This document shows positions 30,341-39,384 of a stretch of DNA of 64,000 nt, piece after piece (positions within the stretch are counted from its first letter, which is position 1; every line of letters starts with the position of its first letter). The position numbers and the translations under genes are program-made. The DNA is taken from NCBI GenBank assembly GCA_018524345.1, contig JADQAZ010000002.1, forward strand, positions 1,054,001 to 1,118,000, given 5' to 3'. The stretch comes from Harenicola maris. GTDB taxonomy: Bacteria > Pseudomonadota > Alphaproteobacteria > Rhodobacterales > Rhodobacteraceae. The notes beneath the pieces are model-generated. The model did not search any database. It saw only the letters and a program-made list of their open reading frames with translations, and was not told the DNA's origin.

Positions 30341-31985
30341 TGCCTGGGTTCAGCGTCTGACAGGGAGTGCCGCGCGCCTGCAGGCGGCGACAGGCCAGTT
30401 CGGCGTCACGCTCGGACAGGCCCGCGAAGGTCGCGTCCCAACCGGACTTGCGGTTGACCACCTTGCGGGTGGAGTTGCCTAGAGTTTCGATCTCTTTCAG
30501 CGCGGTTTTCAGCAGCACCTTCTCCGCCTTGTAGCGGGTGCCGTATTTGCCGACAGAAATCGCCCAGTGACGCCCGCCAGAGGTCGAAGCGCGGACGACT
30601 GTCTTTTGCTCCTTCGGCTCGGCTGTGCGGTTGGTGCGCGCTGGATTGGCAGCGGCAAGGATAAGCTTTGTGGGCCGTGCTTTGGCGCGGGTGCTGGTGG
30701 CGGGACCACCGGCGAACTTCATCGGCTCCGGCGCTTTCATCACGGCGCGGGCTGCGGGCTTGATGTTGGGCGCAAGCAGGGCAGGGGCGTTCAGCAGGCC
30801 AGCGGAGGCGACCTGCGGTGCGGCTGACTGGCTGGCGACTGCGGGCCGCGCCTTGGGTTTGGCATTGGTTGCAGCCACGGCCATTTCCGGTGCGGCGGCG
30901 ACTTCGGCAACGACATCCTCGATGTCTTGCTGAAGGGCTGCCAGCAACAGCTCTGGCGGTGTCTCGATCGCCTGTGGAAGCGGGCGTGCGATTGGCCGCT
31001 TCGAGGTGCGCGGAGCGCCCGAAACGCGGATGGTCTTGCCCTTGGCGATGGTGGTCGAGGTTGTGCCGCTTGGCGCGGTCGTGCCCTCTGCGTCGTTGTC
31101 GGCAATCACCGTGCGTGGCTCTGTCGCCGCGTTCGCGGGCCTTGCGGGCTTGCGCACGGCAACCCGTGTCGGTGCTCGTTTAAAGCCAAGGTCCATCAGT
31201 TCCGCCACTTTGGCGTTGCGCGCCGCCGTGGAGGTGCCGCCGAAGACGGTGGTGATGATGCGCTCGTTCCCACGCTCGGCAGAGGCGACAAGGTTGAAAC
31301 CTGCGGCGCGGGTGTAGCCGGTCTTGATACCGTCAGCGCCCTTATAGGCGTTCAGGAACCGTGTGTTGGTGTTCGACACGGTCTTCACCTTGGTGTCTGT
31401 CGTGCGGCGCGAGAACAGGTTGTAGTATTCAGGGTAGTGATAGAACAGTGCGCGGCCCATTTTCGTCATGTCGCGGGCAGTGGACAGGTGACCGGACTCA
31501 GTCAGCCCGTGGGCGTTCTTGAAGGTTGTCTTGGTCATGCCGAGGTTCTGCGCAGTGCGCGTCATGCGACGGGCAAAGGCGGCTTCGGAGCCAGAGACAG
31601 CCTCGCCGAGGGCCGTGGCGGCGTCATTGGCGGATTTCACAGAGGCGGCACGGATCAGATAACGCAGCTCGATGCTTTGACCAGCACGCAGGCCCAGTTT
31701 CGAGGGCGGCTCGGCTGCGGCCTTCTTGGAGATTTTGACCTTGGTATCAAGGGAGATTTCCCCAAGGCGGATCGCTTCGAAGGTGACATAAAGGGTCATC
31801 ATCTTGGTCAGGGAGGCCGGATGTAACCGGGTGTCGGCATTGCGCGCATGCAGCACTTTGCCCGATCGCGCATCTATCACCATAGCCGCGTAGGGGGCCG
31901 CATTCGCGCGAATGGATGCCCCGAACAATACCACGAGAATCAAAGAAAGAATGAGCCCGAAACGGCCCTTGTGCCCCAGCGTCAT
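30336..31985 (-). CDS. D-alanyl-D-alanine carboxypeptidase (PBP5/6 type) with C-terminal SPOR domain
   Basis: The 549-residue exported peptidase trims the terminal D-Ala of peptidoglycan stem peptides. A signal peptide (about 1-30, ending SIRANA) leads to the peptidase S11 domain with SLTK (active Ser), SAN and KTG all intact (about 58-225). A long Ala/Pro/Arg-rich low-complexity linker (about 270-465) follows. The end is a SPOR domain (about 470-545; begins RHWAISVGKYG), which binds denuded glycan and often directs proteins to the division site. This S11-SPOR fusion replaces the usual amphipathic anchor of PBP5. It is monocistronic and convergent with yejF. Confidence 0.95.
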   Translation of the reverse strand: MTLGHKGRFGLILSLILVVLFGASIRANAAPYAAMVIDARSGKVLHARNADTRLHPASLTKMMTLYVTFEAIRLGEISLDTKVKISKKAAAEPPSKLGLRAGQSIELRYLIRAASVKSANDAATALGEAVSGSEAAFARRMTRTAQNLGMTKTTFKNAHGLTESGHLSTARDMTKMGRALFYHYPEYYNLFSRRTTDTKVKTVSNTNTRFLNAYKGADGIKTGYTRAAGFNLVASAERGNERIITTVFGGTSTAARNAKVAELMDLGFKRAPTRVAVRKPARPANAATEPRTVIADNDAEGTTAPSGTTSTTIAKGKTIRVSGAPRTSKRPIARPLPQAIETPPELLLAALQQDIEDVVAEVAAAPEMAVAATNAKPKARPAVASQSAAPQVASAGLLNAPALLAPNIKPAARAVMKAPEPMKFAGGPATSTRAKARPTKLILAAANPARTNRTAEPKEQKTVVRASTSGGRHWAISVGKYGTRYKAEKVLLKTALKEIETLGNSTRKVVNRKSGWDATFAGLSERDAELACRRLQARGTPCQTLNPGS

Positions 31986-32195
31986 TGACTGCCTGCCTTA
32001 TGTTTTACTGCCTCGTACCGCCCGGTTTTTTTGATGGGTCGGCTTATTTTAATTATTGGTAGATTAGTACCACGGCTTGGGGCAACCGAAAAATCTTTAT
32101 TATGCAGGGACTTCGCGGGTGACCTTCGTGCAACATCGCAAGATGTAGGGGCAGGTATTTTTGCCTTCCACCAGATTGTCGTCTTTCGCGTTTCG

Positions 32196-32897
32196 TCAGG
32201 CGGCTTCGATTTCCTCGAGGAGTGCAGGAAGAACACCAAGATTTTTTATTTCGAAAAATCGGGGATTATCTCTTGGCGCCTCTGCCTTCTCCAGCTCCCA
32301 GACCTGACCGTGGGGAACGTAAACCCCGTGTGCGCCCGCCTCGATTACCGGCACAACGTCAGATTTCATTGAGTTTCCGGCCATGAGCGCCGATTCTGCC
32401 CCGCCCGGACAATCGGCGAAGATCCGGCCATAGGTGACGGCGGTTTTTTCCGAGACAATCTCGACGCCGTGGAACAGATCACCAAGGCCGGATTGCGCTA
32501 GTTTGCGCTCTTGGTCCAGCAAGTCGCCTTTTGTGATCAAAAGGATACGGTGGGTGTCCGAGAGGCTTTGCACGGCCTCCTCCGCATGAGGGAGGAGTTC
32601 GATCGGATGGGCGAGCATCTCTTTGCCTGCGTCGAGGATTTGCGAGATCACCTCGGCAGGCACGCGGGCGTCGGTGACCTCAATCGCGGTTTCGATCATC
32701 GACAGGACGAACCCCTTGATGCCATAGCCGTAGCGCCCGAGGTTGCGTCGCTCTGCCGCGAGCAAGGTTTGTGACAGGGATTCAGGCGCAGCGTGATCGG
32801 CCAGCAGGGCGGCGAATTTATCCTGGGTCAGGCGGAAGAACCGCTCGTTATGCCAAAGGGTATCATCGGCATCAAAAGCGATCGTTCGGATTTTCAT
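32196..32897 (-). CDS. HAD-family hydrolase
   Basis: The 233-residue HAD phosphatase-like protein has motif [11 protein letters not shown] (nucleophile and acid Asp at about residues 9 and 11) and motif [10 protein letters not shown] Lys precedes a GNSMKSD motif IV-like loop. A helical cap lies between about 20 and 95. The family hydrolyses phosphate esters, and no substrate can be assigned. The 210 bases between this gene and the dacC start are AT-richer than the surroundings and carry no gene. It is divergent from clpS. Confidence 0.85.
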   Translation of the reverse strand: MKIRTIAFDADDTLWHNERFFRLTQDKFAALLADHAAPESLSQTLLAAERRNLGRYGYGIKGFVLSMIETAIEVTDARVPAEVISQILDAGKEMLAHPIELLPHAEEAVQSLSDTHRILLITKGDLLDQERKLAQSGLGDLFHGVEIVSEKTAVTYGRIFADCPGGAESALMAGNSMKSDVVPVIEAGAHGVYVPHGQVWELEKAEAPRDNPRFFEIKNLGVLPALLEEIEAA

Positions 32898-33027
32898 AAC
32901 AAGGCCCCTAGATATAGGCCCTTTTCAGACCCACCATAGGCCCTATATAACACTGACGAAATCCCACAGTGCAAACACTAGACAGGCCGTTCCTTTGAAA
33001 CGTGACATCACATATTCCGAGCCCTTG

Positions 33028-33351
33028 ATGACAATGGACGATTCCGATGGCGCCGACGGTGAGGTGGGCATTGCCACAAAGGCCAAGCCAAAGACAGCCA
33101 AGCCGCCGCTTTATAAAGTGCTGATCCTGAATGATGATTACACGCCCATGGAGTTCGTGGTGCATGTGCTGGAGCGTTTCTTTGGAATGAGCCATGCGCA
33201 GTCCTTCGAGTTGATGTTGGTGGTGCACAAAAAGGGGCTGGCGGTCGTTGGCGTCTATAGCAACGAAGTGGCGGAAACCAAGGTGGCGCAGGTGATGGAT
33301 TTTGCCCGCCGACATCAGCACCCGCTACAATGCACGATGGAAAAGGAATAG
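33028..33351 (+). CDS. clpS: ATP-dependent Clp protease adaptor ClpS
   Basis: ClpS delivers N-degron substrates to ClpAP. The 107 residues have a flexible acidic N-terminus, then the conserved core [20 protein letters not shown], which includes the substrate-pocket residues. [19 protein letters not shown] follows. The start is uncertain. The ATG at 33028 (MTMDDSDG) is used, while a TTG at 32995 would add 11 residues. clpA is not next to it here: the following gene is an rRNA methyltransferase. Confidence 0.95.
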   Translation: MTMDDSDGADGEVGIATKAKPKTAKPPLYKVLILNDDYTPMEFVVHVLERFFGMSHAQSFELMLVVHKKGLAVVGVYSNEVAETKVAQVMDFARRHQHPLQCTMEKE

Positions 33352-33392
33352 GGCGCGCGGTTTTGCGCCCCTAGGTATGAGGCCCTTATATA

Positions 33393-34340
33393 ATGTCTGA
33401 ACGTATGCGCCTTGCGCTGGAAGCGGGCGCTTTGCGCTTGCCCGAGGGGCGGCTGGCCGTCTTCCGCCCGCCTCTTGATGCCCGTCTTGAGGCATTGGGC
33501 GAGATACAGGTTGTCACCGGTTTCTACCCCGATCACGCGAACTGGTCCGCCCGCGGGTTTGACGTTTCGGTCGAGCCGACCGGCGCGTTTTCCGGCGCAG
33601 TGGTGTTCCTGCCTCGGTCAAAGGTTCAAGGGCGCGATCTGATTGCACAGGGCGCGGGCTATGGCCCCGTGATTGTGGACGGTCAGAAGGCCGACGGCGT
33701 GGAATCGATCCTGAAGGCGCTCAAGGGGTTGGGCGCCGTCACTGCCCCGTTCTCCAAAAACCACGGCAAGGTTGCGCTGTTCGAAGGCGGCGATCTGGCC
33801 GATTGGGAGCAGCCGCGATTCGTAACCGTGGGCGACTGGCAGGTTTCGGCGGGGGTCTTCTCGGCGGATGGCCCGGACCCGGCCTCTGTCCTGCTTGCGG
33901 ATCGCTTGCCGCCCTTGAAGGGGCGGGTCTGTGATTTGGGCGCGGGTTGGGGATACCTTTCTGCGCGGGTTCTGGCCAATGAGCACCTGCGCGAGGTCCA
34001 TCTGGTTGAGGCCGAGCATCAGGCCCTTGAGGCGGCGAAGCTGAACGTCACCGATGCGCGGGCAAAGTTCATCTGGGGCGATGCGCGCAGCCACCGCGAC
34101 GAGGGCTATGACCATGTGATCAGCAACCCGCCCTTCCACATCGGGCGCACGGCCGATCCGTCTCTGGGGCAGGCCTTTATCGCCTCTGCCGCGGGGCTTT
34201 TGAAACGGTCGGGGACATTCTGGATGGTGGCCAACCGTCATTTGCCCTATGAGGCCGCGCTAGAGCAGCATTTCGCCCGTTTCGAAGAGATCGGCGGCGA
34301 CAACAGGTTCAAACTGGTGAAGGCCTACAAACCGAAGTAG
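33393..34340 (+). CDS. RsmC-like class I SAM-dependent methyltransferase (probable rRNA guanine-N2)
   Basis: The 315 residues have a degenerate N-terminal half (about 1-150) and a SAM-binding C-terminal half. The latter contains VCDLGAGWGYLS (motif I, about 181-192) and the catalytic SNPPFH (motif IV, about 246-251). NPPF is the mark of base N-methyltransferases. The two-domain layout matches RsmC/RlmG, which methylate guanine N2 in 16S or 23S rRNA. Whether this is RsmC proper cannot be settled by motifs. It lies 41 bases after clpS and may share its transcript. Confidence 0.85.
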   Translation: MSERMRLALEAGALRLPEGRLAVFRPPLDARLEALGEIQVVTGFYPDHANWSARGFDVSVEPTGAFSGAVVFLPRSKVQGRDLIAQGAGYGPVIVDGQKADGVESILKALKGLGAVTAPFSKNHGKVALFEGGDLADWEQPRFVTVGDWQVSAGVFSADGPDPASVLLADRLPPLKGRVCDLGAGWGYLSARVLANEHLREVHLVEAEHQALEAAKLNVTDARAKFIWGDARSHRDEGYDHVISNPPFHIGRTADPSLGQAFIASAAGLLKRSGTFWMVANRHLPYEAALEQHFARFEEIGGDNRFKLVKAYKPK

Positions 34341-34382
34341 CCTTCGGTAAATGGCCCTTTGGCCGATGCAAAGTGAGGCGAG

Positions 34383-35189
34383 ATGTCATTTTCAGTTGCA
34401 GGTAAATCCGTCATCGTAACAGGGGCGGCCAACGGGGTTGGCCTCGCCATTGCGCGGCGGTTTGTCAAAGAGGGCGCCAATGTCGTTTTGGCCGATATGG
34501 ATGACAACGGCCTGAAGGCCGAGGTCGACAAGGGCACGGAGGAGGAAACCTCCGCACGCACCTTTGCCGGGGATTTGCGGCAGCATCTGGCGCAGGCGAA
34601 CCTCCTGTCAGCCACGATTGATGCCTTCGAGCGGGTCGATGTTCTGATCAACGCGGCGCGGCAGGTTTTGCCCTCTGATCCGATGGACCCCAAGGCCGAC
34701 GAGGTAGAGGAGATGCTGTCGCAGAACCTCATGGGGTCCCTGCGCCTGAGCCAGCTAGTTGCCAAACGGATGATCAAACAGGCCGAGGGCGACGAGGACG
34801 AGGGGCCGGTGGGCGCGATCGTAAACCTTTCGTCGATTGCGGCGCGCTGCACGCAGCCCGGTTTGATGGGCTATTCCATCTCGACCGCCGCGGCGGATCA
34901 AATGACCCGTGCCTTGGCGGTTGAGCTTGCCCCGCACCGCATTCGGGTGAATGCGGTCGCCTTCGGTTCGGTTCTTTCAAATAGCCTGAACACCCGGATC
35001 AAAGCCAACCCGGATTACCGCGACAATATCATCAAAGGTACGCCCATGGGCCGGATCGCCAAGCCGGGCGCGGTGGCCGAAGCGGCGCAGTTCCTTGCCA
35101 GCGATGCCGCCAGTTTCATAACGGGGCAGGTGGTGACCGTGGATGGTGGACGCTCGCTTCTTGATCCGGTCAACGCGCCGGCGCATTAA
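34383..35189 (+). CDS. SDR-family protein lacking the catalytic lysine
   Basis: This 268-residue Rossmann protein has TGAANGVG for cofactor binding (about 14-21), followed by NAAR where classical SDRs have NNAG, and a conserved Ser (NLSSIA). The YxxxK site reads YSIST: the Tyr is present but Lys is replaced by Thr (codons TCG ACC near 34880). The C-terminal GQVVTVDGG is standard. Without Lys, classical alcohol oxidation is doubtful. It may use another mechanism or have a binding role. The stop overlaps the stop of the convergent lipoprotein gene inside TTAA. Confidence 0.85.
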   Translation: MSFSVAGKSVIVTGAANGVGLAIARRFVKEGANVVLADMDDNGLKAEVDKGTEEETSARTFAGDLRQHLAQANLLSATIDAFERVDVLINAARQVLPSDPMDPKADEVEEMLSQNLMGSLRLSQLVAKRMIKQAEGDEDEGPVGAIVNLSSIAARCTQPGLMGYSISTAAADQMTRALAVELAPHRIRVNAVAFGSVLSNSLNTRIKANPDYRDNIIKGTPMGRIAKPGAVAEAAQFLASDAASFITGQVVTVDGGRSLLDPVNAPAH

Positions 35190-35581
35190 CCCTCCGGGTA
35201 TTGCGCCGCGCAGGAGGCGATGTTGGCCTGCGCTGCATTCGCCTTTTTGGTCCGTTCCGCTTTCATTGACGCCAGCTTGGCCCGCTCTGCACCCAGATCA
35301 ATCGCCTCTGGCACATTGCGGGTTTGAACACGCTCTTTCAGGCAGGGCTCGGTCTTGCGCTTGCCGTCCTTTTTCTTGCCGACAACACAGGTGCTGTGCA
35401 CGGTGACGGTGTAGGTTTCCTTGCGAAGCCCATAGCCACGGGCGATGTTCCCCTCAACCTCGCCAATCAGGCGATCCAGCACGCGGACATCGCGTTCGGC
35501 GCGGCTGACGCATTGTTCATAGGGCGTGCCACAGGCGGCTAGAAGAGCGGCGGCGGTCAGGGAAATATAGGCTAGGCGCAT
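35186..35581 (-). CDS. Small uncharacterised lipoprotein
   Basis: This 131-residue protein has a lipoprotein signal: MRLAYISLTAAALLAAC, with lipobox LLAAC and Cys17. The mature part is basic and mostly helical, with four further cysteines that could form disulfides in the periplasm, and a Lys/Ala-rich C-terminal helix. There is no recognised domain. AAGGAGTCTCC gives a strong ribosome-binding site for the ATG at 35581. It is monocistronic and divergent from hemF. Confidence 0.8.
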   Translation of the reverse strand: MRLAYISLTAAALLAACGTPYEQCVSRAERDVRVLDRLIGEVEGNIARGYGLRKETYTVTVHSTCVVGKKKDGKRKTEPCLKERVQTRNVPEAIDLGAERAKLASMKAERTKKANAAQANIASCAAQYPEG

Positions 35582-35672
35582 CGGAGACTCCTTCGCTGTT
35601 CGCGACAATTCTATCCATTGCTGGCCCTTCTGCCCATTGTTAAAAATCGCACGAACAAATGGGAAGATCGTT

Positions 35673-36563
35673 ATGACAACGGATTTTGACAGTCAAAAGG
35701 CACGGGCCTCCGCTTGGTTTAGGGAGCTGCGCGATCAGATCGTCGCGGCCTTCGAGGCGGCCGAAGATGCGCAGGCAACCGGCCCCTTTGCGGGCCAGCC
35801 TGCGGGCCGCTTTGAGGTGAGCGAGACAAAGCGCGCCTCGGAAGATGGCAGCGATGCGGGCGGCGGCTTGATGAGCGTGATGCGCGGGGGCCGTTGTTTC
35901 GAGAAAGTCGGCGTTAATGTCTCCACCGTCTATGGCACACTCGGCGAGCGCGCGCAGCAGGCCATGGCGGCGCGGGGTGTGCCGGGTATGAAAGACGACC
36001 CGCGTTTCTGGGCATCTGGCATCAGCCTCGTGGCCCACATGCAAAACCCCCATACGCCTGCGGTGCATATGAACACCCGCATGTTCTGGACGCCCGGTGC
36101 ATGGTGGTTTGGCGGCGGTGCGGACCTGAACCCCTGCATCGAGGTGCTGAGCGATACGGAAGCCTTTCATGCAACGTTGAAGGCGTATTGCGACAAGCAT
36201 GACGCAGGCTACTATCCGAAGTTCAAGGAATGGGCCGATGAATACTTCTTCATCAAACACCGCAATCGCGCGCGGGGTGTTGGCGGCATTTTCTATGATG
36301 ACCTGAACACCGGCGATTGGGAGGCCGATTTCGCCTTCACACAGGATGTCGGACGTGCATTCCTTCCGGCCTTCTTGCCGACGATTGAAAACAATCGCGA
36401 CCGTGGTTGGGACGAGGCTGACAAGGACGCACAACTGGTGCATCGGGGCCTCTATGCGGAATACAATCTCGTCTATGATCGTGGCACGAAGTTCGGCCTC
36501 GAAACGGGCCATGACGCCAATGCGGTGCTGATGAGCCTGCCGCCCATGGCGAAGTGGGTATAA
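35673..36563 (+). CDS. hemF: Oxygen-dependent coproporphyrinogen III oxidase
   Basis: HemF converts coproporphyrinogen III to protoporphyrinogen IX using O2. The 296 residues are the usual size. Visible are the conserved HMNTRMF segment, the WFGGGADLNP loop, KEWADEYFFIKHR and the GGIFYDDL signature. The ATG at 35673 has GGGAAG upstream. The longer frame to 35637 has no support. The gene is convergent with hemE, and three hairpins fill the 55 bases between them. Confidence 0.97.
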   Translation: MTTDFDSQKARASAWFRELRDQIVAAFEAAEDAQATGPFAGQPAGRFEVSETKRASEDGSDAGGGLMSVMRGGRCFEKVGVNVSTVYGTLGERAQQAMAARGVPGMKDDPRFWASGISLVAHMQNPHTPAVHMNTRMFWTPGAWWFGGGADLNPCIEVLSDTEAFHATLKAYCDKHDAGYYPKFKEWADEYFFIKHRNRARGVGGIFYDDLNTGDWEADFAFTQDVGRAFLPAFLPTIENNRDRGWDEADKDAQLVHRGLYAEYNLVYDRGTKFGLETGHDANAVLMSLPPMAKWV

Positions 36564-36564
36564 T

Positions 36565-36629
36565 CCCCGGCGGGGCCGCCGGGGACAGACTTTCCAAGAA
36601 AGTCTGTGCCAAATCCTGTTAGGATTTGG
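36565..36629. terminator. Three tandem hairpins between convergent hemF and hemE
   Basis: Three perfect stems lie in 65 bases: CCCCGGC / GCCGGGG (36565-36584), CAGACTTTC-caa-GAAAGTCTG (36586-36606) and CCAAATCCT-gtt-AGGATTTGG (36609-36629). The third includes the hemE stop codon. They probably act as a two-way terminator for hemF and hemE. Confidence 0.65.
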
Positions 36630-37665
36630 ACGCGCCCGCCCGCACGGTTTCGATCATTAGGGCGACGTTGTCAGGGTCGGCATCCGGTGTGATGCCGTGC
36701 CCGAGGTTGAAGATATGCGGCCCGTTCGAAAAGGCCTTCACGATGGCCTGAGTTTCGCGGATCAGAGCCTCGCCGCCCGTCACCATGTGAGAGGAGGCGA
36801 GGTTGCCCTGCACGCAGCCGTCCGGTTGCACATGTTCTGCGGCCCAGTCAGCAGAGACAGAGTTGTCCAGCGCGACGCAGTCGGCCCCTGTTGCCTTTGC
36901 GAAACCGATATACCCATCGCCTGCCTCACGCGGGAAGGCGATGACGGGGGTGTCAAGGTGGCGGGCTTTCAGCGCCGCTATGATCTGCGCCGCAGGTTTC
37001 AGGGCGTAGTTGGTGAAATCGCTGCCCTTCAGGGAGCCTGCCCAGCTGTCGAAAATTTTGACAACTTCTGCCCCGGCTTTGATCTGCATCGACAGGTATT
37101 CCACGGTGGCGAGGGTGATCTTCTCCAGCAGGGCCTCGAAGGTCGCGCGGTCGGTGTCCTTGAGCAGGTGAGCGGGGCCTTGGTCCGGTGTGCCTTTGCC
37201 CGCGATCATATAGGTCGCCACCGTCCATGGCGCACCGGCAAAGCCGATGAGCGTGGTTTCGGGGGGCAGTTCACCGGCCAGAATTTTCACCGTTTCGTAG
37301 ATCGGGGCGAGGTGGTCGTGGATGTCGTCGGGGCCTTTGAGCGCGTTCAACCCAGAGGCGTCAGTAATGGTGGACAGGCGTGGTCCTTCGCCGGTGACAA
37401 ACCAGAGGTCGGCCCCAAGAGCCTGTGGGATCAGCAGGATGTCGGCGAACAGGATTGCCCCGTCAAAGCCGTAACGGCGGATCGGCTGCAATGTGACCTC
37501 CGCGGCGAGTTCGGGGTTGTAGCAAAGCGACAGGAAATCCCCCGCCTTGGCCCGCGTGGCGCGGTATTCCGGAAGGTAACGCCCCGCCTGCCGCATCATC
37601 CAGATTGGCGGAGTGGGAAGGGTTTCGCCCGCAAGCGCGCGGAGGATGGGTTTAACTGGTGCCAT
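36619..37665 (-). CDS. hemE: Uroporphyrinogen decarboxylase
   Basis: HemE converts uroporphyrinogen III to coproporphyrinogen III. The 348 residues include the signature [11 protein letters not shown] (about 25-35) and [13 protein letters not shown] (about 140-152). ALDNSV and a C-terminal NLGHGI are also typical. The ATG at 37665 has GAGGCAA upstream. The open frame continues far upstream (to 38649) only as a shadow of hemC on the other strand. It is divergent from hemC with an 84-base gap. Confidence 0.97.
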   Translation of the reverse strand: MAPVKPILRALAGETLPTPPIWMMRQAGRYLPEYRATRAKAGDFLSLCYNPELAAEVTLQPIRRYGFDGAILFADILLIPQALGADLWFVTGEGPRLSTITDASGLNALKGPDDIHDHLAPIYETVKILAGELPPETTLIGFAGAPWTVATYMIAGKGTPDQGPAHLLKDTDRATFEALLEKITLATVEYLSMQIKAGAEVVKIFDSWAGSLKGSDFTNYALKPAAQIIAALKARHLDTPVIAFPREAGDGYIGFAKATGADCVALDNSVSADWAAEHVQPDGCVQGNLASSHMVTGGEALIRETQAIVKAFSNGPHIFNLGHGITPDADPDNVALMIETVRAGASKS

Positions 37666-37716
37666 GGTCAGATTGCCTCTTGGATCGCGCAGCAGCGCCG
37701 GATTAGATAGGGAACT

Positions 37717-37732
37717 GTCAGGCATGGCTGAC
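37717..37732. promoter_or_regulatory. Inverted repeat in the hemE-hemC divergent promoter region
   Basis: GTCAG-GCATGG-CTGAC is a 5-6-5 dyad in the 84-base gap between the divergent hemE and hemC starts. It could be a regulator site shared by both genes. The arms are short, so this is weak. Confidence 0.3.
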
Positions 37733-37749
37733 GTTGACAAGGGCACGTA

Positions 37750-38697
37750 ATGACACATCCGCATCCAACACCCAAGGCACCGCTTCGTATTGGCACGCGG
37801 GGATCGCCTTTGGCGCTTGCGCAGGCGGTGGAGACTCGCGCCCGCTTGATGCAGGCCCATGGATTGGAAGAGGACTGTTTCGAGGTCGTAGTGATCAAGA
37901 CCACCGGCGACCGTGTGCAGGACCGCCCCTTGAAGGAGATTGGCGGCAAGGGCCTTTTCACCAAAGAGATCGAAGAGGCGATGCTGGATGGCAGCATTGA
38001 TATCGCCGTGCATTCGATGAAGGACATGCCCGTTACGCAACCCGAAGGCTTGACGCTCGGGACCTATTTGCCGCGCGAGGACGTGCGCGACGCCTTTATC
38101 CAGCTCGACGGGAAGGCCCTGCAGGATCTGGGTGAGGGGGCCGTTGTTGGCACCTCGTCCTTGCGGCGGCGGGCGCAGCTTCTCTTCAAACGGCCCGACC
38201 TGAAAGTGGTGGAGTTTCGCGGCAATGTCCAAACCCGGCTGCGCAAGCTGCGCGAGGGTGTGGCCGAGGCGACATTTCTGGCCAGTGCGGGCCTTAACCG
38301 CCTTGGTATGGCCGAGGTGCCGCGGCGCGAGATTGCCGCAGATGTGATGTTGCCCGCCGTTGCCCAAGGCGCGATCGGGATCGAGCGGCGCGAGGATGAC
38401 AGCCGTGTCGCCAGCCTGCTTGAGCCGATTCATGATGTGGTGACCGGCCAACGTCTTGCGGCGGAGCGGGCCTATCTGACCGCGCTGGACGGCTCTTGCG
38501 AGACGCCGATTGCGGGGCTGGCGACGCTTGATGGCGCCACATTGACCCTGCGGGCTGAGATTTTGCGCCCGGACGGGTCGGACCGTCTGGAGGAGACCGG
38601 CTCGGCGCCCATCGAAGACGGGGCCAACCTTGGCCGCGAGATCGCGCAAGAGCTTCTGGCCCGTGCGCCCGAGGGCTTCTTTGACTGGCGCGGTTAG
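37750..38697 (+). CDS. hemC: Hydroxymethylbilane synthase (porphobilinogen deaminase)
   Basis: HemC joins four porphobilinogens into hydroxymethylbilane. The 315 residues show [14 protein letters not shown] (about 13-26), [18 protein letters not shown] and the dipyrromethane cofactor Cys in [11 protein letters not shown] (about residue 245). All key residues are present. It is divergent from hemE. The next gene on this strand is not hemD, so the usual hemC-hemD pair is broken here. Confidence 0.97.
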   Translation: MTHPHPTPKAPLRIGTRGSPLALAQAVETRARLMQAHGLEEDCFEVVVIKTTGDRVQDRPLKEIGGKGLFTKEIEEAMLDGSIDIAVHSMKDMPVTQPEGLTLGTYLPREDVRDAFIQLDGKALQDLGEGAVVGTSSLRRRAQLLFKRPDLKVVEFRGNVQTRLRKLREGVAEATFLASAGLNRLGMAEVPRREIAADVMLPAVAQGAIGIERREDDSRVASLLEPIHDVVTGQRLAAERAYLTALDGSCETPIAGLATLDGATLTLRAEILRPDGSDRLEETGSAPIEDGANLGREIAQELLARAPEGFFDWRG

Positions 38698-38700
38698 GCG

Positions 38701-39384
38701 CTAGCTTCCCTGATCCACCGTGGCGGCGAGTTTGGCGACCTCGGGCCCCAGATCCTCAACGATCAGCGCCACGCCCTTGGCCGAGGGGTGAATGCCGTCG
38801 CCCTGCATCAGGCTGCTGATCTCGGCCTCCCGCCCCATCAGCCCGCCAAGGAAGTTCGGGGCGTAGAGCGCACCGTGCTTTTCTGCCAGTTCGGGGAAGA
38901 TCGCGTTGAACTCCTGCGCATAATCGGGCCCGAAGTTCCCCGGCGCAGGCAGGCCGATCAGCAGAACAGGCACGCCAGCCGCCCCGGCTTGGGTCAAGAT
39001 ACCGTCGAGGTTCGCGCGCGTTACGGCGGGATCAATGCCGCGCAGCATGTCATTGCCGCCAAGGGCGAGGATCATCGCATCCACATCGGGCGTCAGGGTC
39101 CAACCTGTGCGCGCGAGCCCGCCAGCCGTCGTGTCGCCGGAGACTCCGGCGTTCACAACCGCGACATCATGACCATTGGCCTTGAGCCATGCCTCAAGTT
39201 GCGGGACAAAGCCCTTGTCCAAGGGCAGGCCATAGCCTTGGGTCAGGCTGTCGCCCATGGCGGCGATGGTGACAGGCTCGGCCCACAGGGGGCCGGTTAA
39301 CGTGGCAATAAAAAGCGCCCCGGCCCTCAGGGCGCGTTGCAGCGGCCCATTTGCCGCAAAGGTCCGACGGAGCGAGCGTGACAT
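38701..39384 (-). CDS. tesA: Arylesterase/lysophospholipase of the SGNH (TesA) family
   Basis: The 227-residue periplasmic esterase has a Sec-type signal (about 1-36, ending PLWA). The SGNH blocks are complete: GDSLTQGYG (nucleophile Ser), NAGVSGDTT (Gly), GGND (Asn) and DGIHPSAKG (Asp and His). It acts on acyl or aryl esters or on lysophospholipids. The start overlaps that of divergent ybbA (minus ATG 39384-39382, plus ATG 39383-39385), so each promoter must lie inside the other gene. tesA divergent from ybbAP is a common proteobacterial arrangement. Confidence 0.93.
   Translation of the reverse strand: MSRSLRRTFAANGPLQRALRAGALFIATLTGPLWAEPVTIAAMGDSLTQGYGLPLDKGFVPQLEAWLKANGHDVAVVNAGVSGDTTAGGLARTGWTLTPDVDAMILALGGNDMLRGIDPAVTRANLDGILTQAGAAGVPVLLIGLPAPGNFGPDYAQEFNAIFPELAEKHGALYAPNFLGGLMGREAEISSLMQGDGIHPSAKGVALIVEDLGPEVAKLAATVDQGS

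Noticed and set aside
37666-38649. Upstream extension of hemE giving a 676-residue protein on the minus strand
   Set aside because: The extra part is antisense to hemC, has no family signal and lies before a good hemE ATG with a ribosome-binding site at 37665.
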